Source of the DNA: Cyanophora paradoxa
Taxonomy: Eukaryota; Glaucocystophyceae; Cyanophorales; Cyanophoraceae
Assembly (NCBI GenBank): GCA_004431415.1
Contig: QPMI01000056.1
Coordinates: 372,001 to 436,000, forward strand
DNA length: 64,000 bases
Reading direction: 5' to 3'
Shown: piece by piece, positions 1-9,109 of the stretch
Position numbering within the stretch: the stretch's first letter is position 1
Layout: each line of letters opens with the position of its first letter
The notes under the pieces: model-generated
Seen by the model: the letters and a program-made list of their open reading frames with translations, nothing else
Databases searched by the model: none
What the model was told of the DNA's origin: nothing
Made by a program: the position numbers and the translations under genes

Positions 1-441
1 GGACCTGGACGAGGTGCTGGGCCCGCGGCTGCCCGACGAGCTCTTCCACCTCCTCGCCGCCGGCTGCCTCGAGGTGATTGATCCTTACTGTTTGATTTTG
101 ATGCAACATTACGTTACCTTCTAACGTTACGACCTTCTAACGTTACGACATACCTAAGACCTTTAATCTTTTGATCTTTAATGAGACCTAAGACTTTAGA
201 CGCCGCCGCGGCCGGCTGCCTCGAGGTGATCCATCCCTGGACCTCCAACCTCGCCTCATCCACGCCTCGCCCCTCATCTCCTGGCGCCGCTCACGCTCCC
301 GCCCCTCCTCCTCCCTCGCCCGCCCTCCCGCAGGCGTCGCTGCTGAGCGCGCTGGTGCTCGGCATGGACCGGGAGTTGCCCCCCCCCGTCGACTCCGAGG
401 CCTACCGCCGCGCCTCCGCCGGTGAGTCAAGCATCTAGATA
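1..441 (+). pseudogene. MKT1: MKT1 fragment, exons 10-11 (left window edge)
   Basis: The window opens inside an MKT1 copy. Exon 10 (to about 75) encodes DLDEVLGPRLPDELFHLLAAG and ends in CTCGAG|GTGATT. Exon 11 (334-421) encodes ASLLSALVLGMDRELPPP and ends GCCTCCGCCG|GTGAGT. Twenty bases after this donor the sequence leaves the MKT1 intron and enters module X, so this copy loses exons 12-21. The same break occurs in the copies that end at 13540 and 30447. Identity is certain by comparison with the complete gene at 51204-56549. The 5' part lies outside the window. Confidence 0.85.
59..230 (+). repeat. AT-rich insert flanked by a duplicated exon end and splice donor
   Basis: The 20 bases that end MKT1 exon 10 and start its intron occur at 59-78 and again at 211-230, so CTCGAG|GTGAT is present twice. 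Between them is an AT-rich segment with short internal repeats (TTCTAACGTTACGA twice). All MKT1 copies reaching this exon carry it (near 13165, 20953, 30067, 37898, 45450 and 53014), including the complete gene, so it predates the array. It could be a 152-bp tandem duplication or an insertion with a long target duplication. Confidence 0.7.
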
Positions 442-818
442 GTGAACATAGTGCCAAAATGTCGCCCCGAAAACACGTTTTTTAGCAGGATCGGAAGACA
501 GCGCGCCCAGGCAGGTCCGAGGGGCGGTTCCGGGACGGACCTACTGGCTCAGAGCTGCTTGCGCTGGGCCCGCCGGGCGACGCCATAGTTGAGAGCTCGA
601 GTCCCTGCGCGCCGCCTTACAGCTGCCGAGGATGGGGCGACGGCTGCAGAATTCGAAGATGAGTACCTCGGACAAGCGAAAGCGTGTAGCTAGCGCGCCG
701 CCGGCGCCGCGGGTGAGCCGATGAAGCAAGCGATGTGTACTCCTCGCGTGCGCGGGCGCGGCGAAGACGCCTGCGGGTCGGGCGTGGCGCCGCGGGGCTG
801 AGCACGGCGTGCGCGCGG
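442..818. repeat. Module X (copy in the X-Y arrangement), possible first exon inside
   Basis: This is a repeated segment, also at 7373, 13541, 16762, 24302, 30448, 33686, 41253 and 48805 and, partly triplicated, at 3696. It starts at GTGAACATAGTGCC and ends at CGTGCGCGCGG, after which copies continue either into module Y or into module W. At 659 on the + strand an ATG opens a short reading frame (M-S-T-S-D-K-R-K-R-V-A-S, basic and NLS-like) that ends at CCGCGG|GTGAGC, a good donor. It may be a captured first exon, but no downstream exon could be linked to it. Function unknown. Confidence 0.55.
659..712 (+). other. Candidate first exon with a basic NLS-like stretch
   Basis: The ATG at 659 begins an 18-codon frame containing DKRKRV, followed directly by GTGAGC at 713. 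The same exon and donor are kept in the other full copies of module X, for example at the matching site in 7373-7753. No acceptor exon could be identified, and no protein family is suggested by so short a peptide. It may be chance. Confidence 0.25.
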
Positions 819-1470
819 CAGTGCGCATGCGCAGCGGACGGAATTCGCGCGCTGCATGCATGGCCGGGCGCGCGGAAGTTCCTTTTTTTCCTATTCTTCC
901 CCCTGCGCTTCTCCCCCTGTTCATTCCCCCCCTAAGTTAGCCACCGGTGGCTAACTTGCGATCGAAGGTACAGAGTTCGGCCTCGTGAAATTGATCTCAT
1001 ACAAAACCAACGATGTCGTAGAACCCTAGACTATAGCTGCATGCGGAATCAGGCTATCTGCAGTCCTACAAAAGCCTTGCACCGCTGCAGTAGCCCTTTT
1101 GCCTGCTCTTCGTTCGCGAAGATGTCAGGACGCCCCGCGCGGGGCGCGCGGAACCACTCTGTGGACGTGACCACAAATGGTGCGCATGCTGTCGGATCGC
1201 GCAGGTGGTGGCCACTGCACACCACCCGACCCCAGCGCGCGCGGGGAGAACAGGACCTCCAGGACCCGGTCGACCCAACACTTCGCTTTGAATGTAGACC
1301 CGGCGGTCGTGCGCAGCCCGTTGTTACTTTTGCAAGCGTCTCGACTCGAGCGCCACCTAACAGCATATTGAGAGCAGAATCGCAAGATAAGTTGCAGTAA
1401 GAAATGCACCGAGCTCAAGAATTGCAATTGCTTCAAAGCATTGAGCTCGTCCAGGGTCCGATCCCGGCAG
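819..1470. repeat. Module Y, spacer with a perfect 24-bp palindrome
   Basis: Module Y occurs after module X at 819, 4504, 13916 and 30824 and leads into the longer form of the TCF25 fragment. Near its left side is a perfect palindrome (934-957) with half-site AAGTTAGCCACC. The rest has no convincing codons in any frame. I see no tRNA or other RNA gene in it. Confidence 0.6.
934..957. repeat. Perfect 24-bp palindrome
   Basis: AAGTTAGCCACC is followed immediately by its exact reverse complement. It is kept at 4622-4645 and 14030-14053. The fourth copy near 30941 has lost one central G. It could be a cruciform, a dimeric protein-binding site or a junction scar. Confidence 0.8.
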
Positions 1471-3077
1471 TCAGGGGCGGGAGCTCGACGCTGGCGGCCG
1501 GCTCGTCGTCGTCGAAGAGGGGCCGCCTGTGTAGGGCGGCCCAGCCCCTGGCGCCCTGTGAACGAAGAAGCAAAGGAGAGAGCCGCTCAGGACTCGGAAA
1601 GTAAAGAAGCTCAGAGGAAAGACGCTCGCCTTGTCGGAGTCCCGCCCTCCCCCGCACCCCGGAGTCGGGCTTGACGTTGTAGTTCTCGAGGAGGGGGCGG
1701 ACGGCGCCGGGGTACATGAGGACCGCCTGCCGCAGGAGGGCGGCGGCGAGGGCCGCGGCAGAGGGCGGGGCGGCGCCGGCGAGGCGGGTCCAGCGTGTGC
1801 GAGAAGAGGCGCCGGAGGACCTGCCGCGCTTCAGTCTTAGAGGAGATTCGGAGGGGCGCAGGGCACCGGCTCGTCGACGGGCGCGGCGCCGCCGTCCCGC
1901 GCCACGCGCATGAGCGCGTACGCTGCGAGCCCGGCTCGGCGCCAGGAAAAAAGGGGGGAGAGGCTAAGTGGGGGTACCCGAGGAGTTGAGGGCGATGGGG
2001 AGGAAGAGGGGCGGCTCCCGCCTCGAGAGGGGCGGCTCCCGCACGAACGAGGCGGAGCGCCCGGGGAGCGCCGGCGCCGCCACCAGCTCCAGAAGGAACT
2101 TGTACTCCCTGAAGAAAAATGAGGTGGGGGGGGGGGGGAAGTTGGGGGGGGGGGAAGGTTATGGGGTACCTGGCGCGGAGGGCGAAGTAGTCGATGCACT
2201 GGAGCACCCCCATCAGGTCACTGTCGGGGTCCAGCGCAAGCAGCAGCTTGGCCGTCTCTGGAGGTACGACGTTCGGTTCGAATCCGAGTAGGGGGAAGCG
2301 GTCGAGGGGGTACCGAGGGAGGTGCGGGAGCAGCCGCCGCGAATGAGCATCTGCAGGCGCCGGAAGACCAGGCCCTGGGGGTGGCGGGTGAGTCCGGAGG
2401 AGGGTACAGGTTATCCTCGGGGGTACAACGGGTTCTCTGCGCACTTGTTCTCCATGACTGCGAAGTCGAGGCGGCAGGCGCCGCTCGCCGGCTTGAACTG
2501 CGGGTGCCTGCCGGGGACGGAGCTCAAAACCAAGTGAACGAACTGCAGCGCAACGCATCCTCCGCCCCGCCGCGCCCGTGCCCGCGCCCCGCCCCGCACC
2601 AGGCTGCCTCGAGGCAGTAGAGGCGCGGTCGAGGAGCTCGGTCGCCGCGTCCAGCTCGCCACTGTACTTGTAGATCTGAGGCCGGCCCGCCGGCTTCAGG
2701 CCCCGGGCCAGGCTTCGTGTGCTCGGGGTTCGTGTGCTCGGGGAGGGGCGGGCCCGGGGCCCGGGGCAGGGCCGGGGGAGGGCGGGGCCAGGGGGAGGGC
2801 GGGCCCGGGGCCCGGGGCGGGCCGGGGGAGGGCGCGCCCGGGCCCGGGGCGGGCCGGGGGGAGAGGCGGGGCTGGGGAGAGGGGCGGGGCCGGGGGGAGG
2901 GGCGGGGCCGGGGGAGGCGGAAGGGCGGGGCGGGGCCCTCCGAAGAGGGGCTGGGAGAGGGGAAGGAGGTCCACGTCCTCTCTTCCCCCCGAAGAGGGCA
3001 CTCCGGGGGTAGGGAGGTCCGCCTCCTCTCTCCGGGGGTCAGCATGCTGCGGAGACGGGCATAAGACACCGAAAACC
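1471..3077 (-). pseudogene. TCF25: TCF25/RQC1-like gene fragment, copy 1 (longer form)
   Basis: TCF25 (yeast Rqc1) is a component of the ribosome-associated quality control complex acting with Listerin on stalled nascent chains. Reading leftwards, exons encode IYKYSGELDAATELLDRA (about 2683-2600), HPQFKPASGACRLDF (about 2512-2436), GLVFRRLQMLIRGGCSRTSL (about 2374-2311), ETAKLLLALDPDSDLMGVL with CIDYFALRAR (about 2262-2175), EYKFLLELVAAP (about 2110-1978), AYALMRVARDGG (about 1924-1868), VLRRLFSHTLDP to LLENYNVKPDS (about 1830-1663) and WAALHRRPLFDDDEP (about 1560-1475). These match the family's conserved SGACRLD, LEP/LDP-D, ALRAR and LLE-V-P blocks in order. Both gene ends are missing: the right end stops at module R and the left end at module Y. 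Introns have GT-AG ends, so this is genomic duplication and not a processed copy. Confidence 0.88.
2735..2935 (+). repeat. G-rich quasi-minisatellite inside a TCF25 intron
   Basis: About 200 bases are nearly all G and C with G dominant on the + strand, built from variants of GGGGGAGGGGCGGG and GGGCCCGGGG. It lies upstream of the IYKYSGEL exon, so the TCF25 transcript would carry C-rich RNA. Copies lie near 6420-6620, 15800-16010, 23345-23560, 32720-32930, 40300-40500 and 47840-48045 and vary in run length. Many runs of three or more G make quadruplex formation likely. Confidence 0.75.
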
Positions 3078-3695
3078 AGCGATCGCTTGGCCAATGAGAA
3101 GGCTGTGGACGTCAAGCCCGCGGCGACCGTTAGAACTGAGAACACAGAAGCGATCGCCGGCCCAGCAGCTCTTTGTTAGAGATCGGATCCGCTGGGTATG
3201 GCGCCGAACACAAAGCGATCGCCGAGCAATGAGAAGGCTCTATGCGCGGGGCAGAGATGTAGCGATCGCATTGAATAGAGAATCTCTATGCGAGCATGCC
3301 CACAGCGCTACGGAGGCGGGCACGCACTGCAGGCGTTGGCGTTGGCTGGTGCGACGAACTTGAAGCAGCTCCTGCGCAAGCGATCGCCGGTCTATGCGCG
3401 GGGCAGAGATGTAGCGATCGCATTGAATAGAGAATCTCTATGCGAGCATGCCCACAGCGCTACGGGAGGCGGGCACGCACTGCAGGCGTTGGCGTTGGCT
3501 GGTGCGACGAACTTGAAGCAGCTCCTGCGCAAGCGATCGCCGGTCAGAGAGCCTTCTCATCGCTTCGGCGATCGCTAGGCCCTGGTACCGAGTACTCCGG
3601 GGCGATCGCTAGCGCGAACCGTCGGACGACGGACGCGGCGCCGGCGATCGCTTGAAAAAGGCCCCGGCCCGATCCGAGCCCATGGCCGGCGGGCA
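3078..3695. repeat. Module R, GCGATCGC-dense block, copy 1
   Basis: R begins exactly where TCF25 similarity ends. It carries about ten GCGATCGC palindromes in roughly 570 bp and contains a 153-bp segment twice in tandem. It also carries the 13-base word ATGAGAAGGCTCT once directly and once inverted. See the entry at 6757 for positions in a clean copy. Confidence 0.8.
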
Positions 3696-4503
3696 TAGTG
3701 AACATAGTGCCAAAATGTCGCCCCGAAAACACGTTTTTTAGCAGGATCGGAAGACAGCGCGCCCAGGCAGGTCCGAGGGGCGGTTCCGGGACGGACCTAC
3801 TGGCTCAGAGCTGCTTGCGCTGGGCCCGCCGGGCGACGCCATAGTTGAGAGCTCGAGTCCCTGCCGACGCCCTGAAACCGCAGTACTCCGGGGCGATCGC
3901 TAGCGCGAACCGTCGGAACATAGTGCCAAAATGTCGCCCCGAAAACACGTTTTTTAGCAGGATCGGAAGACAGCGCGCCCAGGCAGGTCCGAGGGGCGGT
4001 TCCGGGACGGACCTACTGGCTCAGAGCTGCTTGCGCTGGGCCCGCCGGGCGACGCCATAGTTGAGAGCTCGAGTCCCTGCCGACGCCCTGAAACCGCAGT
4101 ACTCCGGGGCGATCGCTAGCGCGAACCGTCGGAACATAGTGCCAAAATGTCGCCCCGAAAACACGTTTTTTAGCAGGATCGGAAGACAGCGCGCCCAGGC
4201 AGGTCCGAGGGCGGTTCCGGGACGGACCTACTGGCTCAGAGCTGCTTGCGCTGGCCCGCCGGGCGACGCCATAGTTGAGAGCTCGAGTCCCTGCGCGCCG
4301 CCTTACAGCTGCCGAGGATGGGGCGACGGCTGCAGAATTCGAAGATGAGTACCTCGGACAAGCGAAAGCGTGTAGCTAGCGCGCCGCCGGCGCCGCGGGT
4401 GAGCCGATGAAGCAAGCGATGTGTACTCCTCGCGTGCGCGGGCGCGGCGAAGACGCCTGCGGGTCGGGCGTGGCGCCGCGGGGCTGAGCACGGCGTGCGC
4501 GCG
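3696..4503. repeat. Module X with a 216-bp tandem triplication
   Basis: The start of module X (CATAGTGCCAAAATG) recurs at 3702, 3919 and 4135, a period of 216-217 bp. Each extra unit ends with GTACTCCGGGGCGATCGCTA, a piece of module R, so each tandem unit is a fused X-plus-R-end segment. This is the only X copy with the expansion. The last unit continues normally into module Y at about 4504. Confidence 0.8.
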
Positions 4504-5158
4504 GCAGTGCGCATGCGCAGCGGACGGAATTCGCGCGCTGCATGCATGGCCGGGCGCGCGGAAGTTCCTTTTTTTCCTATTCTTCCCCCCTGCGCTTCTC
4601 CCCCCTGTTCATTCCCCCCCTAAGTTAGCCACCGGTGGCTAACTTGCGATCGAAGGGTACAGAGTTCGGCCTCGTGAAATTGATCTCATACAAAACCAAC
4701 GATGTCGTAGAACCCTAGACTATAGCTGCATGCGGAATCAGGCTATCTGCAGTCCTACAAAAGCCTTGCACCGCTGCAGTAGCCCTTTTGCCTGCTCTTC
4801 GTTCGCGAAGATGTCAGGACGCCCCGCGCGGGGCGCGCGGAACCACTCTGTGGACGTGACCACAAATGGTGCGCATGCTGTCGGATCGCGCAGGTGGTGG
4901 CCACTGCACACCACCCGACCCCAGCGCGCGCGGGAGAACAGGACCTCCAGGACCCGGTCGACCCAACACTTCGCTTTGAATGTAGACCCGGCGGTCGTGC
5001 GCAGCCCGTTGTTACTTTTGCAAGCGTCTCGACTCGAGCGCCACCTAACAGCATATTGAGAGCAGAATCGCAAGATAAGTTGCAGTAAGAAATGCACCGA
5101 GCTCAAGAATTGCAATTGCTTCAAAGCATTGAGCTCGTCCAGGGTCCGATCCCGGCAG
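4504..5158. repeat. Module Y, copy 2
   Basis: Nearly identical to 819-1470, including the 24-bp palindrome at 4622-4645. I see no coding or RNA gene in it. Confidence 0.6.
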
Positions 5159-6756
5159 TCAGGGGCGGGAGCTCGACGCTGGCGGCCGGCTCGTCGTCGT
5201 CGAAGAGGGGCCGCCTGTGTAGGGCGGCCCAGCCCCTGGCGCCCTGTGAACGAAGAAGCAAAGGAGAGAGCCGCTCAGGACTCGGAAAGTAAAGAAGCTC
5301 AGAGGAAAGACGCTCGCCTTGTCGGAGTCCCGCCCCTCCCCCGCACCCCGGAGTCGGGCTTGACGTTGTAGTTCTCGAGGAGGGGGCGGACGGCGCCGGG
5401 GTACATGAGGACCGCCTGCCGCAGGAGGGCGGCGGCGAGGGCCGCGGCAGAGGGCGGGGGCGGCGCCGGCGAGGCGGGGTCCAGCGTGTGCGAGAAGAGG
5501 CGCCGGAGGACCTGCCGCGCTTCAGTCTTAGAGGAGATTCGGAGGGGCGCAGGGCACCGGCTCGTCGACGGGCGCGGCGCCGCCGTCCCGCGCCACGCGC
5601 ATGAGCGCGTACGCTGCGAGCCCGGCTCGGCGCCAGGAAAAAAGGGGGAGAGGCTAAGTGGGGTACCGAGGAGTTGAGGGCGATGGGGAGGAAGAGGGGC
5701 GGCTCCCGCCTCGAGAGGGGCGGCTCCCGCACGAACGAGGCGGAGCGCCCGGGGAGCGCCGGCGCCGCCACCAGCTCCAGAAGGAACTTGTACTCCCTGA
5801 AGAAAAATGAGGTGGGGGGGGGGGAAGTTGGGGGGGGGGGAAGGTTATGGGGTACCTGGCGCGGAGGGCGAAGTAGTCGATGCACTGGAGCACCCCCATC
5901 AGGTCACTGTCGGGGTCCAGCGCAAGCAGCAGCTTGGCCGTCTCTGGAGGTACGACGTTCGGTTCGAATCCGAGTAGGGGGAAGCGGTCGAGGGGTACCG
6001 AGGGAGGTGCGGGAGCAGCCGCCGCGAATGAGCATCTGCAGGCGCCGGAAGACCAGGCCCTGGGGGTGGCGGGGTGAGTCCGGAGGAGGTACAGGTTATC
6101 CTCGGGGTACAACGGGTTCTCTGCGCACTTGTTCTCCATGACTGCGAAGTCGAGGCGGCAGGCGCCGCTCGCCGGCTTGAACTGCGGGTGCCTGCCGGGG
6201 ACGGAGCTCAAAACCAAGTGAACGAACTGCAGCGCAACGCATCCTCCGCCCCGCCGCGCCCGTGCCCGCGCCCCGCCCCGCACCAGGCTGCCTCGAGGCA
6301 GTAGAGGGCGCGGTCGAGGAGCTCGGTCGCCGCGTCCAGCTCGCCACTGTACTTGTAGATCTGAGGCCGGCCCGCCGGCTTCAGGCCCCGGGCCAGGCTT
6401 CGTGTGCTCGGGGTTCGTGTGCTCGGGGAGGGGCGGGCCCGGGCCCGGGCAGGGCCGGGGGAGGGCGGGCCAGGGGGAGGGGCGGGCCCGGGGCCCGGGC
6501 GGGGCCGGGGGAGGGGCGCGCCCGGGCCCGGGGCGGGCCGGGGGGAGAGGCGGGGCTGGGAGAGGGGCGGGCCGGGGGAGGGGCGGGCCGGGGGAGGCGG
6601 AAGGGCGGGGCGGGGCCCTCCGAAGAGGGGCTGGGAGAGGGGAAGGAGGTCCACGTCCTCTCTTCCCCCCGAAGAGGGCACTCCGGGGGTAGGGAGGTCC
6701 GCCTCCTCTCTCCGGGGTCAGCATGCTGCGGAGACGGGCATAAGACACCGAAAACC
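5159..6756 (-). pseudogene. TCF25: TCF25/RQC1-like gene fragment, copy 2 (longer form)
   Basis: Same exon set, orientation and end points as copy 1 at 1471-3077. Exons run from IYKYSGEL (about 6360) to the WAALHRRPLFDDDEP exon at the left end. It differs from copy 1 by changes in C/G run length, including the poly-G (poly-C in the transcript) tract before the EYKFLLEL exon. It has no start codon exon and no C-terminus. Confidence 0.87.
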
Positions 6757-7372
6757 AGCGATCGCTTGGCCAATGAGAAGGCTGTGGACGTCAAGCCCGC
6801 GGCGACCGTTAGAACTGAGAACACAGAAGCGATCGCCGGCCCAGCAGCTCTTTGTTAGAGATCGGATCCGCTGGGTATGGCGCCGAACACAAAGCGATCG
6901 CCGAGCAATGAGAAGGCTCTATGCGCGGGGCAGAGATGTAGCGATCGCATTGAATAGAGAATCTCTATGCGAGCATGCCCACAGCGCTACGGGAGGCGGG
7001 CACGCACTGCAGGCGTTGGCGTTGGCTGGTGCGACGAACTTGAAGCAGCTCCTGCGCAAGCGATCGCCGGTCTATGCGCGGGGCAGAGATGTAGCGATCG
7101 CATTGAATAGAGAATCTCTATGCGAGCATGCCCACAGCGCTACGGGAGGCGGGCACGCACTGCAGGCGTTGGCGTTGGCTGGTGCGACGAACTTGAAGCA
7201 GCTCCTGCGCAAGCGATCGCCGGTCAGAGAGCCTTCTCATCGCTTCGGCGATCGCTAGGCCCTGGTACCGAGTACTCCGGGGCGATCGCTAGCGCGAACC
7301 GTCGGACGACGGACGCGGCGCCGGCGATCGCTTGAAAAAGGCCCCGGCCGATCCGAGCCCATGGCCGGCGGG
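6757..7372. repeat. Module R, GCGATCGC-dense block, copy 2 (reference copy)
   Basis: GCGATCGC occurs at 6758, 6829, 6894, 6941, 7060, 7094, 7213, 7248, 7282 and 7324, ten times in 574 bp. Chance expectation is about once per 65 kb at even base composition. A 153-bp segment is duplicated in tandem (GCGATCGC at 6941 recurs at 7094). ATGAGAAGGCTCT at 6908 recurs inverted at about 7229-7241, each next to AGCGATCGCCGA, so 6893-7256 looks like a foldback or MITE-like element. On the + strand a frame stays open across both 153-bp (51-codon) repeats. Other long copies are at 3078, 16147, 23690, 33069, 40635 and 48187. Confidence 0.85.
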
Positions 7373-9109
7373 CATAGTGAACATAGTGCCAAAATGTCGC
7401 CCCGAAAACACGTTTTTTAGCAGGATCGGAAGACAGCGCGCCCAGGCAGGTCCGAGGGGCGGTTCCGGGACGGACCTACTGGCTCAGAGCTGCTTGCGCT
7501 GGGCCCGCCGGGCGACGCCATAGTTGAGAGCTCGAGTCCCTGCGCGCCGCCTTACAGCTGCCGAGGATGGGGCGACGGCTGCAGAATTCGAAGATGAGTA
7601 CCTCGGACAAGCGAAAGCGTGTAGCTAGCGCGCCGCCGGCGCCGCGGGTGAGCCGATGAAGCAAGCGATGTGTACTCCTCGCGTGCGCGGGCGCGGCGAA
7701 GACGCCTGCGGGTCGGGCGTGGCGCCGCGGGGCTGAGCACGGCGTGCGCGCGGACAGTGTCGGGCACCAGCGCAGCCCGCGCACCGCAGACACTTCAGAT
7801 GCGCGCAAGAGACGATGATGTAAAGCTAGCCGCCGTGAAAGCCTGACGGCAGATGAGCTGGCCGTGAAGGAAAGAATGCGCGGCGGTTGGCTGCGTGAGA
7901 GCGGACCGGAAGGGATGCGACGCGACCCGCGCCGTTGTAGTCTGACATAACGGAGGTGTGTGTAGGCGAAACGAGGGCGTCCCGCGTCCAGCGAAGCCTC
8001 CCGAACAGCGCGCGCCACACACACGCGGCGGCCCACCGCCAGCGAAGCCGTCGTGGTCTCGAAAGCTCTGAAGCCGTACGGAGAGGTAAGTGAGGGCGCG
8101 AAGAACGACATCAAAGACCGAGGATACCAGATCTCTTTGTGACGGCGATGGCGGACGCCCTGCTTAACGCCGGGCTGGACGCGCTTATAGAGCTGGCGAA
8201 AGCGGAACTCGACGATGACGATGATGAAGAACACGAGTGTGATGCTATGGTCGAGGAGGAGGCCGTGGCTGTAGTCGGGTGTAGCAGCCAAGGCGGCGGA
8301 GCTTCTGGCGCAGGCGAGGCGGTCGCCTGCCACAAGTAAGACGCAGTACGCAGGTCAGAAGCGAAATGGCCGACCAAGGCAAGCCTGGAAGCTCGAACGA
8401 CAGGAACGGTGCTTGCTGCTCTTCTGGCGGCCGAAACGGGTCGGAACTTGATTAAACATGGCTGCGGTCTATCAAAATGCGCCTCCAATGCTCTATTTAG
8501 CGCGCAGGAGCTGCGGGAGCTGCGTCTCGCTCTCAGAACGGGTACAGGAACGCTTTCGTTTACTCTACCCCTGCTCGAGTTCTCCCCGAGTCAGCAACAG
8601 TCACGAGTTCTCCCAACATCGTCCGCGCCCCGGCTTCGAAGAAGATACAGCGATTTCACAAAGCATTTAACACACTTTCACCAAGTTTCACGTGGGAAGA
8701 ACGTGCTCGATCGCGCCGCCCAGGCAAGCACCAGGCACGGGGGGTGGAAGCACTGCCTGGATACTGGCTTTCGCCCATTCATCCGTGTTCAGCGATCGCT
8801 TGGCCAATGAGAAGGCTGTGGACGTCAAGCCCGCGGCGACCGTTAGAACTGAGAACACAGAAGCGATCGCCGGCCCAGCAGCTCTTTGTTAGAGATCGGA
8901 TCCGCTGGGTATGGCGCCGAACACAAAGCGATCGCCGAGCAATGAGAAGGCTCTATGCGCGGGGCAGAGATGTAGCGATCGCATTGAATAGAGAATCTCT
9001 ATGCGAGCATGCCCACAGCGCTACGGGAGGCGGGCACGCACTGCAGGCGTTGGCGTTGGCTGGTGCGACGAACTTGAAGCAGCTCCTGCGCAAGCGATCG
9101 CCGGTCTCA
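7373..9109. repeat. Modules X, W and R' (spacer between TCF25 fragment and MKT1 promoter), first copy
   Basis: X (7373-7753) joins W (7754-8790) at CGCGCGG|ACAGTG. W holds a consensus donor GAG|GTAAGTG near 8089 and the small acidic ORF at 8148. R' (8791-9109) is the first half of R, with one copy of the 153-bp segment and five GCGATCGC, and passes into module V at CGGTCT|CAGAG. Equivalent blocks are at 16762-18473, 24302-26034, 33686-35416, 41253-42986 and 48805-50537. The origin of W is unknown. No transposase or reverse transcriptase motif was found. Confidence 0.65.
8148..8339 (+). CDS. Small acidic ORF of module W (63 aa), uncharacterised
   Basis: ATG at 8148 to TAA at 8337-8339. The protein starts MADALLNAGLDALIELAKAE, is followed by a run DDDDDEE, and then becomes Glu/Ala/Val and Gly/Ser rich, ending VACHK. 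The Leu/Ala heptad-like start suggests an amphipathic helix. It is preserved unchanged at 25075, 34456, 42025 and 49576. The copy at 17528 is broken by one-base deletions. It follows the GTAAGTG donor near 8089, so it may be an exon and not a whole gene. I do not recognise a family. Acidic N-terminal exons occur in some transposase genes, but nothing else supports that here. Confidence 0.4.
   Translation: MADALLNAGLDALIELAKAELDDDDDEEHECDAMVEEEAVAVVGCSSQGGGASGAGEAVACHK

Noticed and set aside
2700-3060. Long Gly/Arg/Pro-rich ORFs in the G-rich tract
   Set aside because: They arise because G/C-only sequence lacks stop codons. Frames shift between copies with run length and no conserved residue pattern remains.
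6741-7372. CRISPR array, because of regularly recurring short palindromes
   Set aside because: Spacing is irregular, the repeats are only 8 bp, the intervals are themselves repeated, and the surrounding genes are eukaryotic with introns.
6757-7372. Cyanobacterial or plastid DNA, because GCGATCGC is HIP1
   Set aside because: No bacterial or plastid gene is present in R. The flanks are spliced eukaryotic gene fragments. The motif alone does not show origin.
7476-8333. 285-codon open frame on the - strand across X and W, repeated in several copies
   Set aside because: It overlaps the acidic + strand ORF, has no recognisable domain and is rich in Arg/Ser/Leu from GC-rich antisense reading. Its conservation is explained by the near identity of the copies.
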